Shown here piece after piece: positions 18,187 through 26,565 of a stretch of 64,000 bases of DNA (positions within the stretch are counted from its first letter, which is position 1; every line of letters starts with the position of its first letter). The stretch lies in assembly GCF_003336425.1 (NCBI RefSeq), contig NZ_QEIO01000002.1, forward strand, positions 26,711 through 90,710, written 5' to 3'. The translations under genes were made by a program, and so were the position numbers. The DNA comes from Marinitenerispora sediminis. GTDB taxonomy: Bacteria > Actinomycetota > Actinomycetes > Streptosporangiales > Streptosporangiaceae. Below the pieces are notes generated by a model that was given only the letters and a program-made list of their open reading frames with translations, did not search any database and was not told where the DNA came from.

Positions 18187-19621
18187 GACCGACGGTAGCA
18201 GTTCGCGGAAACTGGCCAGCGTCCTGGCGCGGGAGATCGAGGCGCTACCCGCCGGGAGCCGCATCGCGACGCACCGGGAGCTCGTGCGCCGCTTCGGCGT
18301 CAGCGCTACCACCGTCTCGCAGGCGCTGGCCCTCCTCACGCAGCGCGGGCTCATCACCTCCCGCCCCGGCGCCGGGACCTACCGCACCGAGGCGCGGCCC
18401 CTGCGGCGCGCCGGAGACACCTCGTGGCAGGAGGCGGCCCTCGAACTCACCAACCGCATCGGCTCGGCGGCCGGCGGCGCGCGCGGCTTCAAACCGCCCG
18501 CGCTCCTGGGAACGCTCTCGACATCGGGACCGGACGTCGTGGACCTCAACGGCGGCTACCTCCACCCCGAACTTCAGCCGCTCAGCGCGCTGGGCACCGC
18601 GCTGTCCCGCGCCGCCCGCCGCTCGGAGGCATGGGACCGCCCGCCCGTCGGCGGGGTCCCCGAACTGCGCGACTGGTTCGCCTCCGACATCGGCGGCGGC
18701 CTGGGCCGGCACGACGTCCTCGTCTGCGGTGGCGGCCAGAGCGCCCTGGCGACCGCGCTGCGCGCCCTCGGCCAGCCGGGCGACCCGGTCGTCATCGAGT
18801 CGCCGACCTACCCGGGGACGATCGCGGCCGCCCATGCCGCGGGCCTGCGGACGATTCCGGTCCCGCTCGACGGCGAAGGCCTCCGCCCCGACTACCTCGA
18901 CGAGGCACTGGCGCGAACCCGGGCGCGCGTCGTCATCGTCCAGCCGCTGTTCCAGAACCCCACCGGAACGAGTCTCCCGGTGGGCCGGCAGCACGAGGTC
19001 CGCGGTATCGCCCGCGGCCACGGGGCCTTCGTCATCGAGGACGACTTCGCCCGCCACATGGCGCATGCCGACGCCGGGCCGGTCCCGCCGCCCATGATCG
19101 CCGACGACCCCGACGGCACCGTCGTCCACATCCGGTCGCTGACCAAGGCGACGTCGCCGAACCTGCGCGTCGCCGCCCTCGCGGCCCGCGGCCCGGTCAC
19201 CGCGAGGTTGCGCGCCGCCCACGTCATCGACACGATGTTCGTGCCCGCGCCCCTGCAGTACACGGCGCTCGAGGTGGTGACCGCGTCCGGGTGGAAGCGC
19301 GCCCTCGCCACGCTGGGTTCGGCCCTGGAGCACCGGCGCAGGGTCGCCGTCGACGCCGTTTCGGCGACGTTCGGCCCGCACGTCCTCGCGGTCCGCCCAC
19401 GCGGCGGCTACCACCTCTGGGTGTCGCTGCCGGGCCACCTGGACGGCGGGCAACTCGCCGCCACCGCACCGGCGAACGGGGTCGCCCTCACCCCCGGCGA
19501 CAACTTCTACCCCACCGACAGCAGCGCCCCGCACGTACGGCTCAGCTACGTGGCGGCGCCATCGGCCGCGGACGTCGACGACGCCATCCGCCGCCTGGCA
19601 CCGCTCCTCACCGAACCGTGA
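18185..19621 (+). CDS. MocR/PdxR-type GntR regulator with PLP-aminotransferase domain
   Basis: A 478-residue regulator. Residues 5-68 are a GntR winged helix (LVRRFGVSATTVSQALALL, ITSRPGAGTY). Residues 105-475 are a fold-type I aminotransferase domain with QNPTGTSLPVG (Asn258), VIEDDFARH (Asp286) and SLTKATSPNLRVA, whose Lys321 should form the PLP Schiff base. MocR proteins use PLP or amino-acid external aldimines as effectors and generally repress or activate a neighbouring divergent gene, here the EamA transporter. The start must be at 18185 because the DNA-binding domain begins five residues later. The PLP pocket makes it a plausible direct sensor of cycloserine, a known PLP-trapping compound; that is hypothesis. 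Confidence 0.9.
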
Positions 19622-19706
19622 GCCCGCCGCTTCCGCCCGACACCGGAGACCGCCCGCGCCGCCCGCGCCGCCCGCGGCCGCGGCCTCGGCCCCGCGACGC
19701 GCCTCC

Positions 19707-20606
19707 CTAGCGGTCCAGCCGTCCGGCCAGGGCGCGTGCGAAACGCAGCGCGCCGCCCTCGGCGAAAGGCAGGCTGAGCGACGGCTCGCACAGTTCCATC
19801 TCGAGTACCACCGGTGTGCCGTCATCGGCGCGGACGAGATCGACGCGCCCGTAGAGCAGCGGGCGGTCGAGGCCCAGGTGCGAGGCCGCGGCGTCGAACA
19901 CGGCCTGGGCCACGGCGCGCTCGCCCTCGTCGGCGTCCCGCGCCTTGCGCACGTCCTGCGTCGGTGCGCTCACCGTGCCGTCCGGGAGGAGCAGCGCGCT
20001 CTTGCGGATGGCGTGGCTGTAGACACCGTCGAAATAGATCATGTCGGTCTCGCCGTCGCGGTCGATCGACTCCAGATAGGGCTGCAGGATGACGCGGTCG
20101 CCCCTTCCCAGCAGCCGGGCGATGTGCCCGGCCGCCTCGGCGTCCCGGTGCCGGCCGTAGCGCTGGACGTCCTTCGAGTAGGCGCCGACCGTCGGTTTCA
20201 CCACGATCTCCGCGGCCTGGGGATGGGCGGTGCGGAACTCCCGCACGGCCGTCAGCGGGTCGGTACCGGGTCCGACGATCCGGCTCGGGACGACCGGCAC
20301 GCCGTACGCGGCGAGGTCGGCCAGGTAGAGCTTGTCGAGACTCCAGCGCACCACCGGCATGGGATTGAACAGCTGCGTCGAGGCGGCGACGCGCTCGCCC
20401 CAGGCGAGGAATTCCGGCAGCCGCTCCACGTAGGTCCAGGGAGAGCGCAGCAGAACGGTGCCGAAACGCCCCCAGTCGACGCTCGGGTCGTCCCAGTCGC
20501 ACACCTCGGCTGTGAGGCCGACCGCTCGGCATGCGTCGAGCAGGAGCGGCATGTCGTAGTCGATCGGAAGGCTGTCCGCGTCGGTGACCAAGGCGAGGGC
20601 GCCCAT
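19707..20606 (-). CDS. dcsG: DcsG-like ATP-grasp ligase (cycloserine synthetase family)
   Basis: A 299-residue ATP-grasp enzyme started at ATG 20606. Visible parts: VTDADSLPIDYDMPLLLDAC at 8-27, an ATP-binding lysine region EIVVKPTVGAYSKD, a hinge VILQPYLESIDRDGETDMIY, and a metal-binding end LLYGRVDLVRADDGTPVVLEMELCEPSL. In Streptomyces lavendulae DcsG cyclises O-ureido-D-serine to D-cycloserine with ATP. This identification rests on my recognition of the N-terminal motif and on the company it keeps (dcsA, B, D, E homologues upstream on the same strand). It is separated from the SDR gene by 183 bp and is the last gene of the biosynthetic run. Whether it accepts the L-isomer is unknown. Confidence 0.8.
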   Translation of the reverse strand: MGALALVTDADSLPIDYDMPLLLDACRAVGLTAEVCDWDDPSVDWGRFGTVLLRSPWTYVERLPEFLAWGERVAASTQLFNPMPVVRWSLDKLYLADLAAYGVPVVPSRIVGPGTDPLTAVREFRTAHPQAAEIVVKPTVGAYSKDVQRYGRHRDAEAAGHIARLLGRGDRVILQPYLESIDRDGETDMIYFDGVYSHAIRKSALLLPDGTVSAPTQDVRKARDADEGERAVAQAVFDAAASHLGLDRPLLYGRVDLVRADDGTPVVLEMELCEPSLSLPFAEGGALRFARALAGRLDR

Positions 20607-20789
20607 AGAGCACGTCCAATACTGGAGTGGGGAGCAGGCTGCGGCCGAGTCGGGTGTCGGGTACCGGCTACGGGTTCCTCCCGCCGTACGGGAGCGGCGG
20701 CTCACGGACTCGCCGCGGTGTCGCGTGTCCGCGGTCCGGTGTGCCGTAGTCATAAGGACGTTCCGTGCCGCCGGCGGCACCGGAGTGGC

Positions 20790-21536
20790 TCACCACGGCA
20801 GGACCTCGCCCATGTGCACGTAGCTGCCGCTGGGGCCGTCGTCGCCGAGCAGGGCCATGCGGACGCTGGTCCGGGCGCCGTCGGAGGCGTCCTGCGCGCC
20901 CGCACCGTCGTTGAGGTCGGTCCTGGTGTAGCCGGGGTGGACGGCGTTCACCTTGATCGGGGTGCCGCGCAGTTCGTACGCCAGGTGCACGGTCCAGGAG
21001 TTCACCGCGCTCTTGGAGGCGCTGTAGGCCGGGAGCGACTTGAACATGGGGTCGTAGGTGTAGGAGTCCGGGTCGCTGTGCATGGTCAGCGAGGCGAGCA
21101 GGCTGGAGACGTTGACGATGCGGCCCGCCGCGGACCTGCGGAGCAGCGGCAGGAAGGCCGTGGTCACCGCGACGACGCCGAACAGGTTGGTCTCGAACGT
21201 CTCCCGCCAGCGCCGCAGCGGCTGCTCCGACGGATGCCTGCCGTACTCCTCCGTCCGGATCCCGGCGTTGTTCACGAGGATGTCGAGGCGGCCGTACCTG
21301 CTCGCGACGTCCGCGGTCGCGGCGGAGACGCTGTCCGGGTCCGTGACGTCGAGCACCCCGGCTTCGACGTCGAGACCGCCGCTCCGCAGCGCCGTCGCCG
21401 CCGCGGCGGCCGCCGCGCGGTCGCGGCCGGTCAGCAGGACGCGGACTCCGCTCTCGGCGAGCTGGCGGGCGATCTCGAACCCGATGCCGCGGTTGGCGCC
21501 GGTGACGAGGGCGATGCTGGCGGGGGGTCCGGACAC
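20790..21536 (-). CDS. short-chain dehydrogenase/reductase inside the cycloserine-type operon
   Basis: A 248-residue classical SDR, started at GTG 21536 where the Rossmann fold begins, after GAGAGCGAG. It has TGANRGIGFEIA at 12-23 (NADP-type glycine loop), NNAGIR at 89-94, NVSS at 142-145 and the active-site YSASKSAVN at 171-179. The insertion between catalytic Ser and Tyr (MHSDPDSYTYDPMFKSLPA) resembles carbonyl-reductase-type SDRs. It occupies the position between dcsE and dcsG, 50 bp after dcsE, and is probably cotranscribed. I know of no SDR step in D-cycloserine formation, so it may modify the product, act in self-protection, or be a passenger. Confidence 0.85.
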   Translation of the reverse strand: MSGPPASIALVTGANRGIGFEIARQLAESGVRVLLTGRDRAAAAAAATALRSGGLDVEAGVLDVTDPDSVSAATADVASRYGRLDILVNNAGIRTEEYGRHPSEQPLRRWRETFETNLFGVVAVTTAFLPLLRRSAAGRIVNVSSLLASLTMHSDPDSYTYDPMFKSLPAYSASKSAVNSWTVHLAYELRGTPIKVNAVHPGYTRTDLNDGAGAQDASDGARTSVRMALLGDDGPSGSYVHMGEVLPW

Positions 21537-21586
21537 ATCAGACTCGCTCTCTACGAAGACGGGGAGCGGCCGCGGGGGCCGCTCTC

Positions 21587-22705
21587 CTACCAACCCACGG
21601 ACAGGAACTTCGCCACCGGGGGGCCGAACCGGCCGGTGTCCACCAGGAAGGCGTCGTGGCCCTCCTGCGATTCCAGCGCCAGGAACTGGACGTCGGCACC
21701 GCTGGCGCTCAGGCCCTCGGCGATCTCCCGCTGCTGGTGCAGCGGGAACAGGATGTCGCTCCGCACGCCGATCACCAGCGCCTTCTCCAGGCGCAGCCGG
21801 GAGAGTGCCTCGCCGGCGGTGCTCCCGCACGACTCGCCGAGATCGAAGCGGTCCATGCTCCGGCTGAGGTAGAGGTAGCTGTTGGGATCGAAGCGGCGGA
21901 CGAAGCGCTGGGCGTGGAACTCCAGATAGCCCTCCACCGCGAATTCGGGCCCGAACGGCTCCGCGGCCCCCGGACGCCCCGGATCCAGGCGCGCCCGGCC
22001 GAAGCGGTGTTCCCATTCCTGGGCCGAGCGGTACGTCGTCATGCCCAGTTTGCGGGCCGTGAGCATTCCGCGTTCCGGATAGCGCTCCTCGTCGTAGCGG
22101 CCCTGGTTCCAGTTCGGATCGGAGCGGACCGCCTCGCGCTGCAAGGAGCGGATGGCGATCGAGAACGGCAGTGAGTTGGCCGCTCCGGAGATGTTGATGT
22201 GGCTGCGTGCCAGACCGGGGTGCCGGGCGAGCAGGGCCAGCGCGCTCATCCCGCCCATGGAGGCGCCGATCACGCTGGCCAGGCGTTCGACACCCAGCGC
22301 GCGCACGGTGCGGGCCGCCGCGTCGGCGATGTCCTCGATCGACAGCTCCGGGAAATCCAGCCGGTACGGCTGGCCCGTGTCCGGATCTGGCGAAGCCGGC
22401 CCGGTCGAGCCCTTGCAGCTGCCGAGCGAGTTCACGCAGATCACGTGCCAGCGGTCCGTGTCGATCGGCTTGCCCGGTCCGAGCATGGGCTCCCACCAGC
22501 CGGGCGCGGGGTCGTCCGGGTGCGAGGCCGCGTGCGCGTCCGGTGAGAGGCCGGTGAGGAGGAGAACGGCGTTGTCGCGTGCCGCGTTCAGCCGCCCGAA
22601 GGTCTCATAGGCGATGCGGGCGCCGTACAGCGCGCCGCCGCGCTTCATCGGAAAGCCGGCCGGCAGGTCGGCGAAGCACGTTGCTGGCGGGATGAATTCC
22701 CTCAT
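21587..22705 (-). CDS. dcsE: DcsE-like serine/homoserine O-acetyltransferase (MetX fold)
   Basis: A 372-residue alpha/beta-hydrolase acyltransferase. It carries GASMGGMSALALLA with nucleophile Ser149, GVRSDILFPLHQQ with Asp317 and SQEGHDAFLVD with His350, a complete MetX-type triad, plus VNSLGSCKGSTGP at 92-104, close to the oxyanion region. MetX enzymes acetylate L-homoserine; the DcsE branch acetylates L-serine to O-acetyl-L-serine, the acceptor used by DcsD. Placement between dcsD and the SDR gene in the dcs-like run supports DcsE over a methionine enzyme. Distinguishing the two needs phylogeny, so a MetX role remains the main alternative. Confidence 0.8.
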   Translation of the reverse strand: MREFIPPATCFADLPAGFPMKRGGALYGARIAYETFGRLNAARDNAVLLLTGLSPDAHAASHPDDPAPGWWEPMLGPGKPIDTDRWHVICVNSLGSCKGSTGPASPDPDTGQPYRLDFPELSIEDIADAAARTVRALGVERLASVIGASMGGMSALALLARHPGLARSHINISGAANSLPFSIAIRSLQREAVRSDPNWNQGRYDEERYPERGMLTARKLGMTTYRSAQEWEHRFGRARLDPGRPGAAEPFGPEFAVEGYLEFHAQRFVRRFDPNSYLYLSRSMDRFDLGESCGSTAGEALSRLRLEKALVIGVRSDILFPLHQQREIAEGLSASGADVQFLALESQEGHDAFLVDTGRFGPPVAKFLSVGW

Positions 22706-22756
22706 TCACCTGCTCCCGGTGTCGCGTGCGTAGGCGGGGGCGCGGATCGGCTGGAC

Positions 22757-23734
22757 TCAGGTGCCATGGGGGCCGGCGTCGAGCGAGTCCAGCCACTCGT
22801 CGTCCGACCCGTCGTTCACGTCCTCGAGCAGGAACGTGGACAGGTAGCGCTCACCGGTGTCCGGCAGCATCGCGAGCAGCACCGCGCCCTCCGGCGCGCT
22901 CTCTGCGACGCGCAGCGCCGTCGCCAGGGTCGCGCCGGCCGAAATACCGGTGAATATGCCCTCCTCGGCGGCCAGCCGGCGGGCGGTGTCCCGCCCCACC
23001 ACTTCGTTGACGGTCACGAGTTCGTCGATGACGCTCCGGTCGAGCACCCCGGGCACGAAGTCGGGCGCCCACCCCTGGATCCGGTGCACGTTCCACTCCT
23101 TGCCGGACAGCACGGCGGCGGTCTCCGGTTCGGCGACGACGATGCGCACCTCGGGCCGGGCCAGCTTCAGCATCTGCCCGACCCCGGTCAGGGTGCCGCT
23201 GGTGCCGAAGCCGGTGACGAAGTAGTCCAGCCGCTTTCCGGCGAAGTCGCCGAGGATCTCCGCTGCCGTGGTCTCGCGGTGGTAGGCGGGGTTCGCGGGA
23301 TTGTCGAACTGGTTGGCCCGGAACCAGCCGTGTTTGGCCGCCAGTTCGTCCGCGATGCGGTTCCCGCCGCTGCTGCCCTCGGCGCCGGGGAAGAGGATGA
23401 CCTTGCCGCCGTAGGCGCGGATGAGCTTGCGCCGCTCCACCGAGTAGGTATCGGACATCACCGCCACGAACTTGTAGCCGCGCGCCGCCGCCACCATCGC
23501 CAACGCGATGCCGACGTTGCCCGATGTGCACTCCGCGATCGTGTCACCGGGCTTCAGCAGCCCCTTCGCCTCGGCGTCGAGGACGACGGAGAGCGCGAGC
23601 CGGTCCTTCACCGAGCCGCCGGGGTTGAACGACTCCGCCTTCACATAGACGGTGACGTGCTCGGGTGCGAGCCGGTGCAGTCTGACGATGGGCGTGCGGC
23701 CGATCGTGTCCAGGATGCTGTCGTGGATGGGCAT
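22757..23734 (-). CDS. dcsD: DcsD-like O-ureido-L-serine synthase (cysteine synthase fold)
   Basis: A 325-residue PLP enzyme of the OASS/cystathionine beta-synthase fold, started at ATG 23734. It has NPGGSVKDRLAL with PLP-Lys43, TSGNVGIALAM (substrate loop, 70-80), a phosphate-binding GFGTSGTLTGVG at 175-186 and GISAGAT at 263-269. DcsD joins O-acetyl-L-serine to hydroxyurea, giving O-ureido-L-serine. The TSGNVG variant (TSGNTG in housekeeping OASS) agrees with a specialised acceptor pocket but does not prove it. The 161-bp gap to dcsB is exactly where the racemase gene dcsC stands in Streptomyces lavendulae. An ordinary cysteine synthase is the alternative call. Confidence 0.82.
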   Translation of the reverse strand: MPIHDSILDTIGRTPIVRLHRLAPEHVTVYVKAESFNPGGSVKDRLALSVVLDAEAKGLLKPGDTIAECTSGNVGIALAMVAAARGYKFVAVMSDTYSVERRKLIRAYGGKVILFPGAEGSSGGNRIADELAAKHGWFRANQFDNPANPAYHRETTAAEILGDFAGKRLDYFVTGFGTSGTLTGVGQMLKLARPEVRIVVAEPETAAVLSGKEWNVHRIQGWAPDFVPGVLDRSVIDELVTVNEVVGRDTARRLAAEEGIFTGISAGATLATALRVAESAPEGAVLLAMLPDTGERYLSTFLLEDVNDGSDDEWLDSLDAGPHGT

Positions 23735-23895
23735 GAGGACCGTCCTTCGCTGGAGAATGCGGCAGAGGGGGTCGGCCGGCGGGTCCGCTCGGTACCGTCC
23801 GGCCGGAGGCGGATGCGGCGGAGAGGCGTACGGCTGGAACCGGAAGCCGGGCCTTCGCTGCCGAGCGCCCGGGGGCGCCTGGGAGTGGCACGGGG

Positions 23896-24717
23896 CTATC
23901 CGGCGCGCGCCGGCTCGAACACGGGGGCGACCATGTCGAGAATGGCGGAGACCGCCTTCCGGCTGCTCCCGTCGTCTGCCGGTGCGTTGAACTCCGCCAG
24001 TTCGACGCCGAGGAGGCGCTCCGGGGGGACCGATTCGAACAGGGCGCGGATCTGGGCCTCGGACATGCCGTCCGGGACCTGGTAGTCGGCCGGTACCGAC
24101 GAACCCGGATCGAGGACGTCCCAGTCGACATGGATCCACACGGGCGACCCGTTGACGGCGTCCGCGACGTTCTCCGGAGTCGCCTCCGCCGGAGGGATGA
24201 CCCGGACGCCGGCCTTCCGCAGCAGTTCGTGTTCGGCGCCGTCGATGTCGCGTGCCCCCACGAGGACGGCCTGCTCGGGCCGCAGGCCGGCACCGTGGCC
24301 GCTGTCCCAGAGCCCGCACGCGGCCGCGAGCACCATGCCGCCGAGATAACCGGTCTCCGTCGTGTCCGGCGTGTTGAAGTCGCCGTGCGCGTCGACGTAG
24401 AGCACCACGGCGTCCGGATGCTCGCGGGCCACGACCGGCAGTGAGGCGAGACTGGCCGAACAGGTGTTGGCGATCATCGCCGTGCGGTTGCCGCCCTGGA
24501 CGCTCGCCGCGACGGCCCGCCCCAGTTGCACGAGTGTCTCCCTCGCCTGGGGGAGGCTGACGCTCCAATCGTCGTCGGCGGGTGGTGCCGCCTTTCCGAC
24601 GTATCGGCCGGTCAGGCCGTAGCGGTGTTCCAGGGCCCGTGCGGTCTGCGCCGCGCCCTCGATCATCCGTGCCGCCCGGTCGGCTACCCGGCCCTGGGAA
24701 ACAATGAGATCGATCAT
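23896..24717 (-). CDS. dcsB: DcsB-like arginase homologue (hydroxyurea-forming)
   Basis: A 273-residue ureohydrolase-fold protein. The metal sites VDAHGDFNTP (Asp109, His111, Asp113) and HVDWDVLDPG (Asp198, Asp200) are intact. The first metal-binding His motif of arginases (GGDHS-type) is replaced by NTCSASL, with Cys86 at that place. From memory, DcsB of Streptomyces lavendulae has the same Cys substitution and hydrolyses N-omega-hydroxy-L-arginine to ornithine and hydroxyurea. The match therefore argues for DcsB rather than a catabolic arginase. It follows the dcsA homologue by 88 bp on the same strand. Ornithine would be returned to arginine metabolism. Confidence 0.85.
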   Translation of the reverse strand: MIDLIVSQGRVADRAARMIEGAAQTARALEHRYGLTGRYVGKAAPPADDDWSVSLPQARETLVQLGRAVAASVQGGNRTAMIANTCSASLASLPVVAREHPDAVVLYVDAHGDFNTPDTTETGYLGGMVLAAACGLWDSGHGAGLRPEQAVLVGARDIDGAEHELLRKAGVRVIPPAEATPENVADAVNGSPVWIHVDWDVLDPGSSVPADYQVPDGMSEAQIRALFESVPPERLLGVELAEFNAPADDGSSRKAVSAILDMVAPVFEPARAG

Positions 24718-24805
24718 CGGCTGGAGTTCCCTCCTCGTTTCGCGAGCGGTACCGCCGGCCGCCCCGCCTCGCCGCGTGCGGACGGGCGGCGCCGAGCGGG
24801 TCGGC

Positions 24806-25555
24806 CTAGGGTTTCCGAAACCTGAAAGGACACCGGTCCGTCCTCTCGACGTTGTCCTCCACCAGGCCGTACTGCTGCCACTCGGGTGCGCCGGTGCCGT
24901 AGGTGCCCAGTTGGAGGGCGTGCGGGCTGCCGTCGTAGCGCTCGATCCGCCTGCGGATGTTCGAGCGGACGTTGCGGCCGCTCGGCGTGTCGCCGGCGAA
25001 GACGTCGAACCGCTCGCGGGGGTTGATGACCAGGACGAAGTGCGTGCCGAGATTGCGGCTGCGCCGAACGCGGTGCGCCGGGCTGCTCATGTTGCAGAAG
25101 AGCGGCATGCCGTTGAAGGACATGGACCAGGAGTCGGAGCCGGGGTCCCTGCCGACGCCCTCCGGCCAGGGCTCGGGGTCCATCTCGTGCAGTTCCTGAA
25201 GGACCCTCCAGCCGAAGGCGTGGTACTCCTCGACGGAGCGCGCCGCCACGGCGTCCAGGGAGAACGCCGCGGCCAGCGGGTAGGCGGTGTCCAGCCTGCC
25301 GTCCCACTCCCTGGACAGCTCGACGTACTCTTCGAGGCCGCCCGCCAGGTGCTCGATGCCGCTTCTTTCGCCGTTCTCCACGAAGATCAGCTTCAGGAGC
25401 CGCTTCCGGAACGCGTTCCTGGAGAAGACGCACGGAAAACCGGGGTCGGTGAGCCGGGCCTCTATGTCGTTGAAAGCGTCGCGGTGCCATCCCGTTCCGT
25501 CGTCGCCGATGTGTGTCTGGGAAATCAGTTTCGGTTTCTTGGTCATCCAGTTCAA
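24806..25555 (-). CDS. dcsA: DcsA-like heme protein of the YqcI/YcgG family
   Basis: About 249 residues from a TTG at 25555; an ATG at 25546 is the other possible start, since an in-frame TAA precedes both by about 120 bp. Family marks are FPCVFSRNAFRKRLLKLIF near 39-57, YPLAAAFSLD, FNGMPLFCNMSSPAHRVRRSRNLGTHFVLVINP in pieces at about 148-178, and NIRRRIERYDG. In Streptomyces lavendulae DcsA is a heme protein of this family that makes N-omega-hydroxy-L-arginine from L-arginine, the first step of D-cycloserine formation. As first gene of the minus-strand run it is followed by the dcsB homologue. Start codon is uncertain, family assignment is not. Confidence 0.83.
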   Translation of the reverse strand: MNWMTKKPKLISQTHIGDDGTGWHRDAFNDIEARLTDPGFPCVFSRNAFRKRLLKLIFVENGERSGIEHLAGGLEEYVELSREWDGRLDTAYPLAAAFSLDAVAARSVEEYHAFGWRVLQELHEMDPEPWPEGVGRDPGSDSWSMSFNGMPLFCNMSSPAHRVRRSRNLGTHFVLVINPRERFDVFAGDTPSGRNVRSNIRRRIERYDGSPHALQLGTYGTGAPEWQQYGLVEDNVERTDRCPFRFRKP

Positions 25556-26565
25556 CTGGGGCGTCCATTCCTCGCCGGAGGGCTGCCCGTCGTTTCGCGC
25601 ACCGCAATTCCGACTCCTCTTCTTCGGGTTCGAAGAGATGGGCCGGCGGGGCGGCAGAGGTGCCGGATCGTGTTATCGAGGACTGTCGTGCCGCGTGGCG
25701 AAGACTGCTGGGGAGTATGGCGGGACTGGTCCCGTGCGGGCATTGTCGATCCCGGTAGGGCGCATATAGAGTGCCCGTTCCTCCGCGTGCGCGTGCTGCG
25801 ACCACGCGGCGTACCCCGTGCGCGGAGCGGGCTGCGGCGACCTGTGGATCCGGACCGGACTCCGGTGCGTGTGCGCGCCGGATTCCGCGGGAACTCCGCG
25901 GTACGGCGGCGGATCGTGCGTGGCGGAGCGGTCGGCTCCGGCCCCCGGTTCTGTGCTCGGTGGTCTTTCCGCCGCGGCGATGGGCCGGGCTGGAAGAGTT
26001 CGGAAATGCGGTCGGTGGAGATGCGGACTGACAGGTGTGGTGCGGCGACTATCAGAGGTGGAGATGGGTGGGTATAGGGAGGTACGAGTTATTCGACCAC
26101 GGGCCAGAATACGCCGAGATGTCCCGTGTGTGGCTTCTCACCTCTGGCCGCATCCGGTCAATGGGGGCGGCCGTGCAGGTCCGGAGTGCTTTCGAAGATC
26201 CATTCCGCCGACCGTCCGGGTCTTTCCGGTCACCGACGCGGAGCCGGTGCCATGCGGGGTTTCTCGTTTCTGCCGTGAATTGGTGAAGTGGCGGAAATCC
26301 GGAACCCGCTCGGTCCCGGCGGGGCCCTCCCGGCCCGGGACGGCGCGCGAGGGCCGGGACGCGCGGGACAGCGTCGGAGCCCGCCCGCCCTGCGCTACGG
26401 GGCCCGGGAGCGTCGTCGGAGACCGGTCCCGGAGGAACCCGCGACGATCGGGAGCCGGCCACCCGGCCCGCTCTCGCGGAGGATCGCCCCAGCAGAGGCC
26501 CCCTGGGCCCGGTCGCGGCTCCGGTCCGGCGCTCACGGTGTGCCGGAAGCCGGGAGAATGGCGGC
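25556..26565. other. 1.0-kb divergent intergenic region upstream of the cycloserine-type operon
   Basis: No gene is supported: frames give no motifs, and the longest end in AIM24 in the wrong frame. The stretch 25600-26300 is visibly less GC-rich than its neighbours, with patches such as GCATATAGAG near 25760 and GGGTATAGGGAGG near 26068. The eight-base inverted pair CAGAGGTG (26053) and CACCTCTG (26140) stands about 80 bp apart. Promoters for dcsA (minus) and the AIM24 gene (plus) must lie here. The length is unusual for this window and may reflect extended regulation or a decayed gene. Confidence 0.4.

Noticed and set aside
22757..23734. Plain cysteine synthase plus MetX plus arginase as a chance neighbourhood
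   Set aside because: The YqcI/YcgG protein, the Cys86 arginase and the ATP-grasp ligase with the DcsG-type N-terminus in the same operon make the dcs reading much more economical, although phylogeny is still needed.
23735..23895. Possible hidden racemase (dcsC) between dcsB and dcsD
   Set aside because: 161 bp cannot hold a DapF-like enzyme, and no frame here shows its Cys motifs, so the gene is absent rather than missed.
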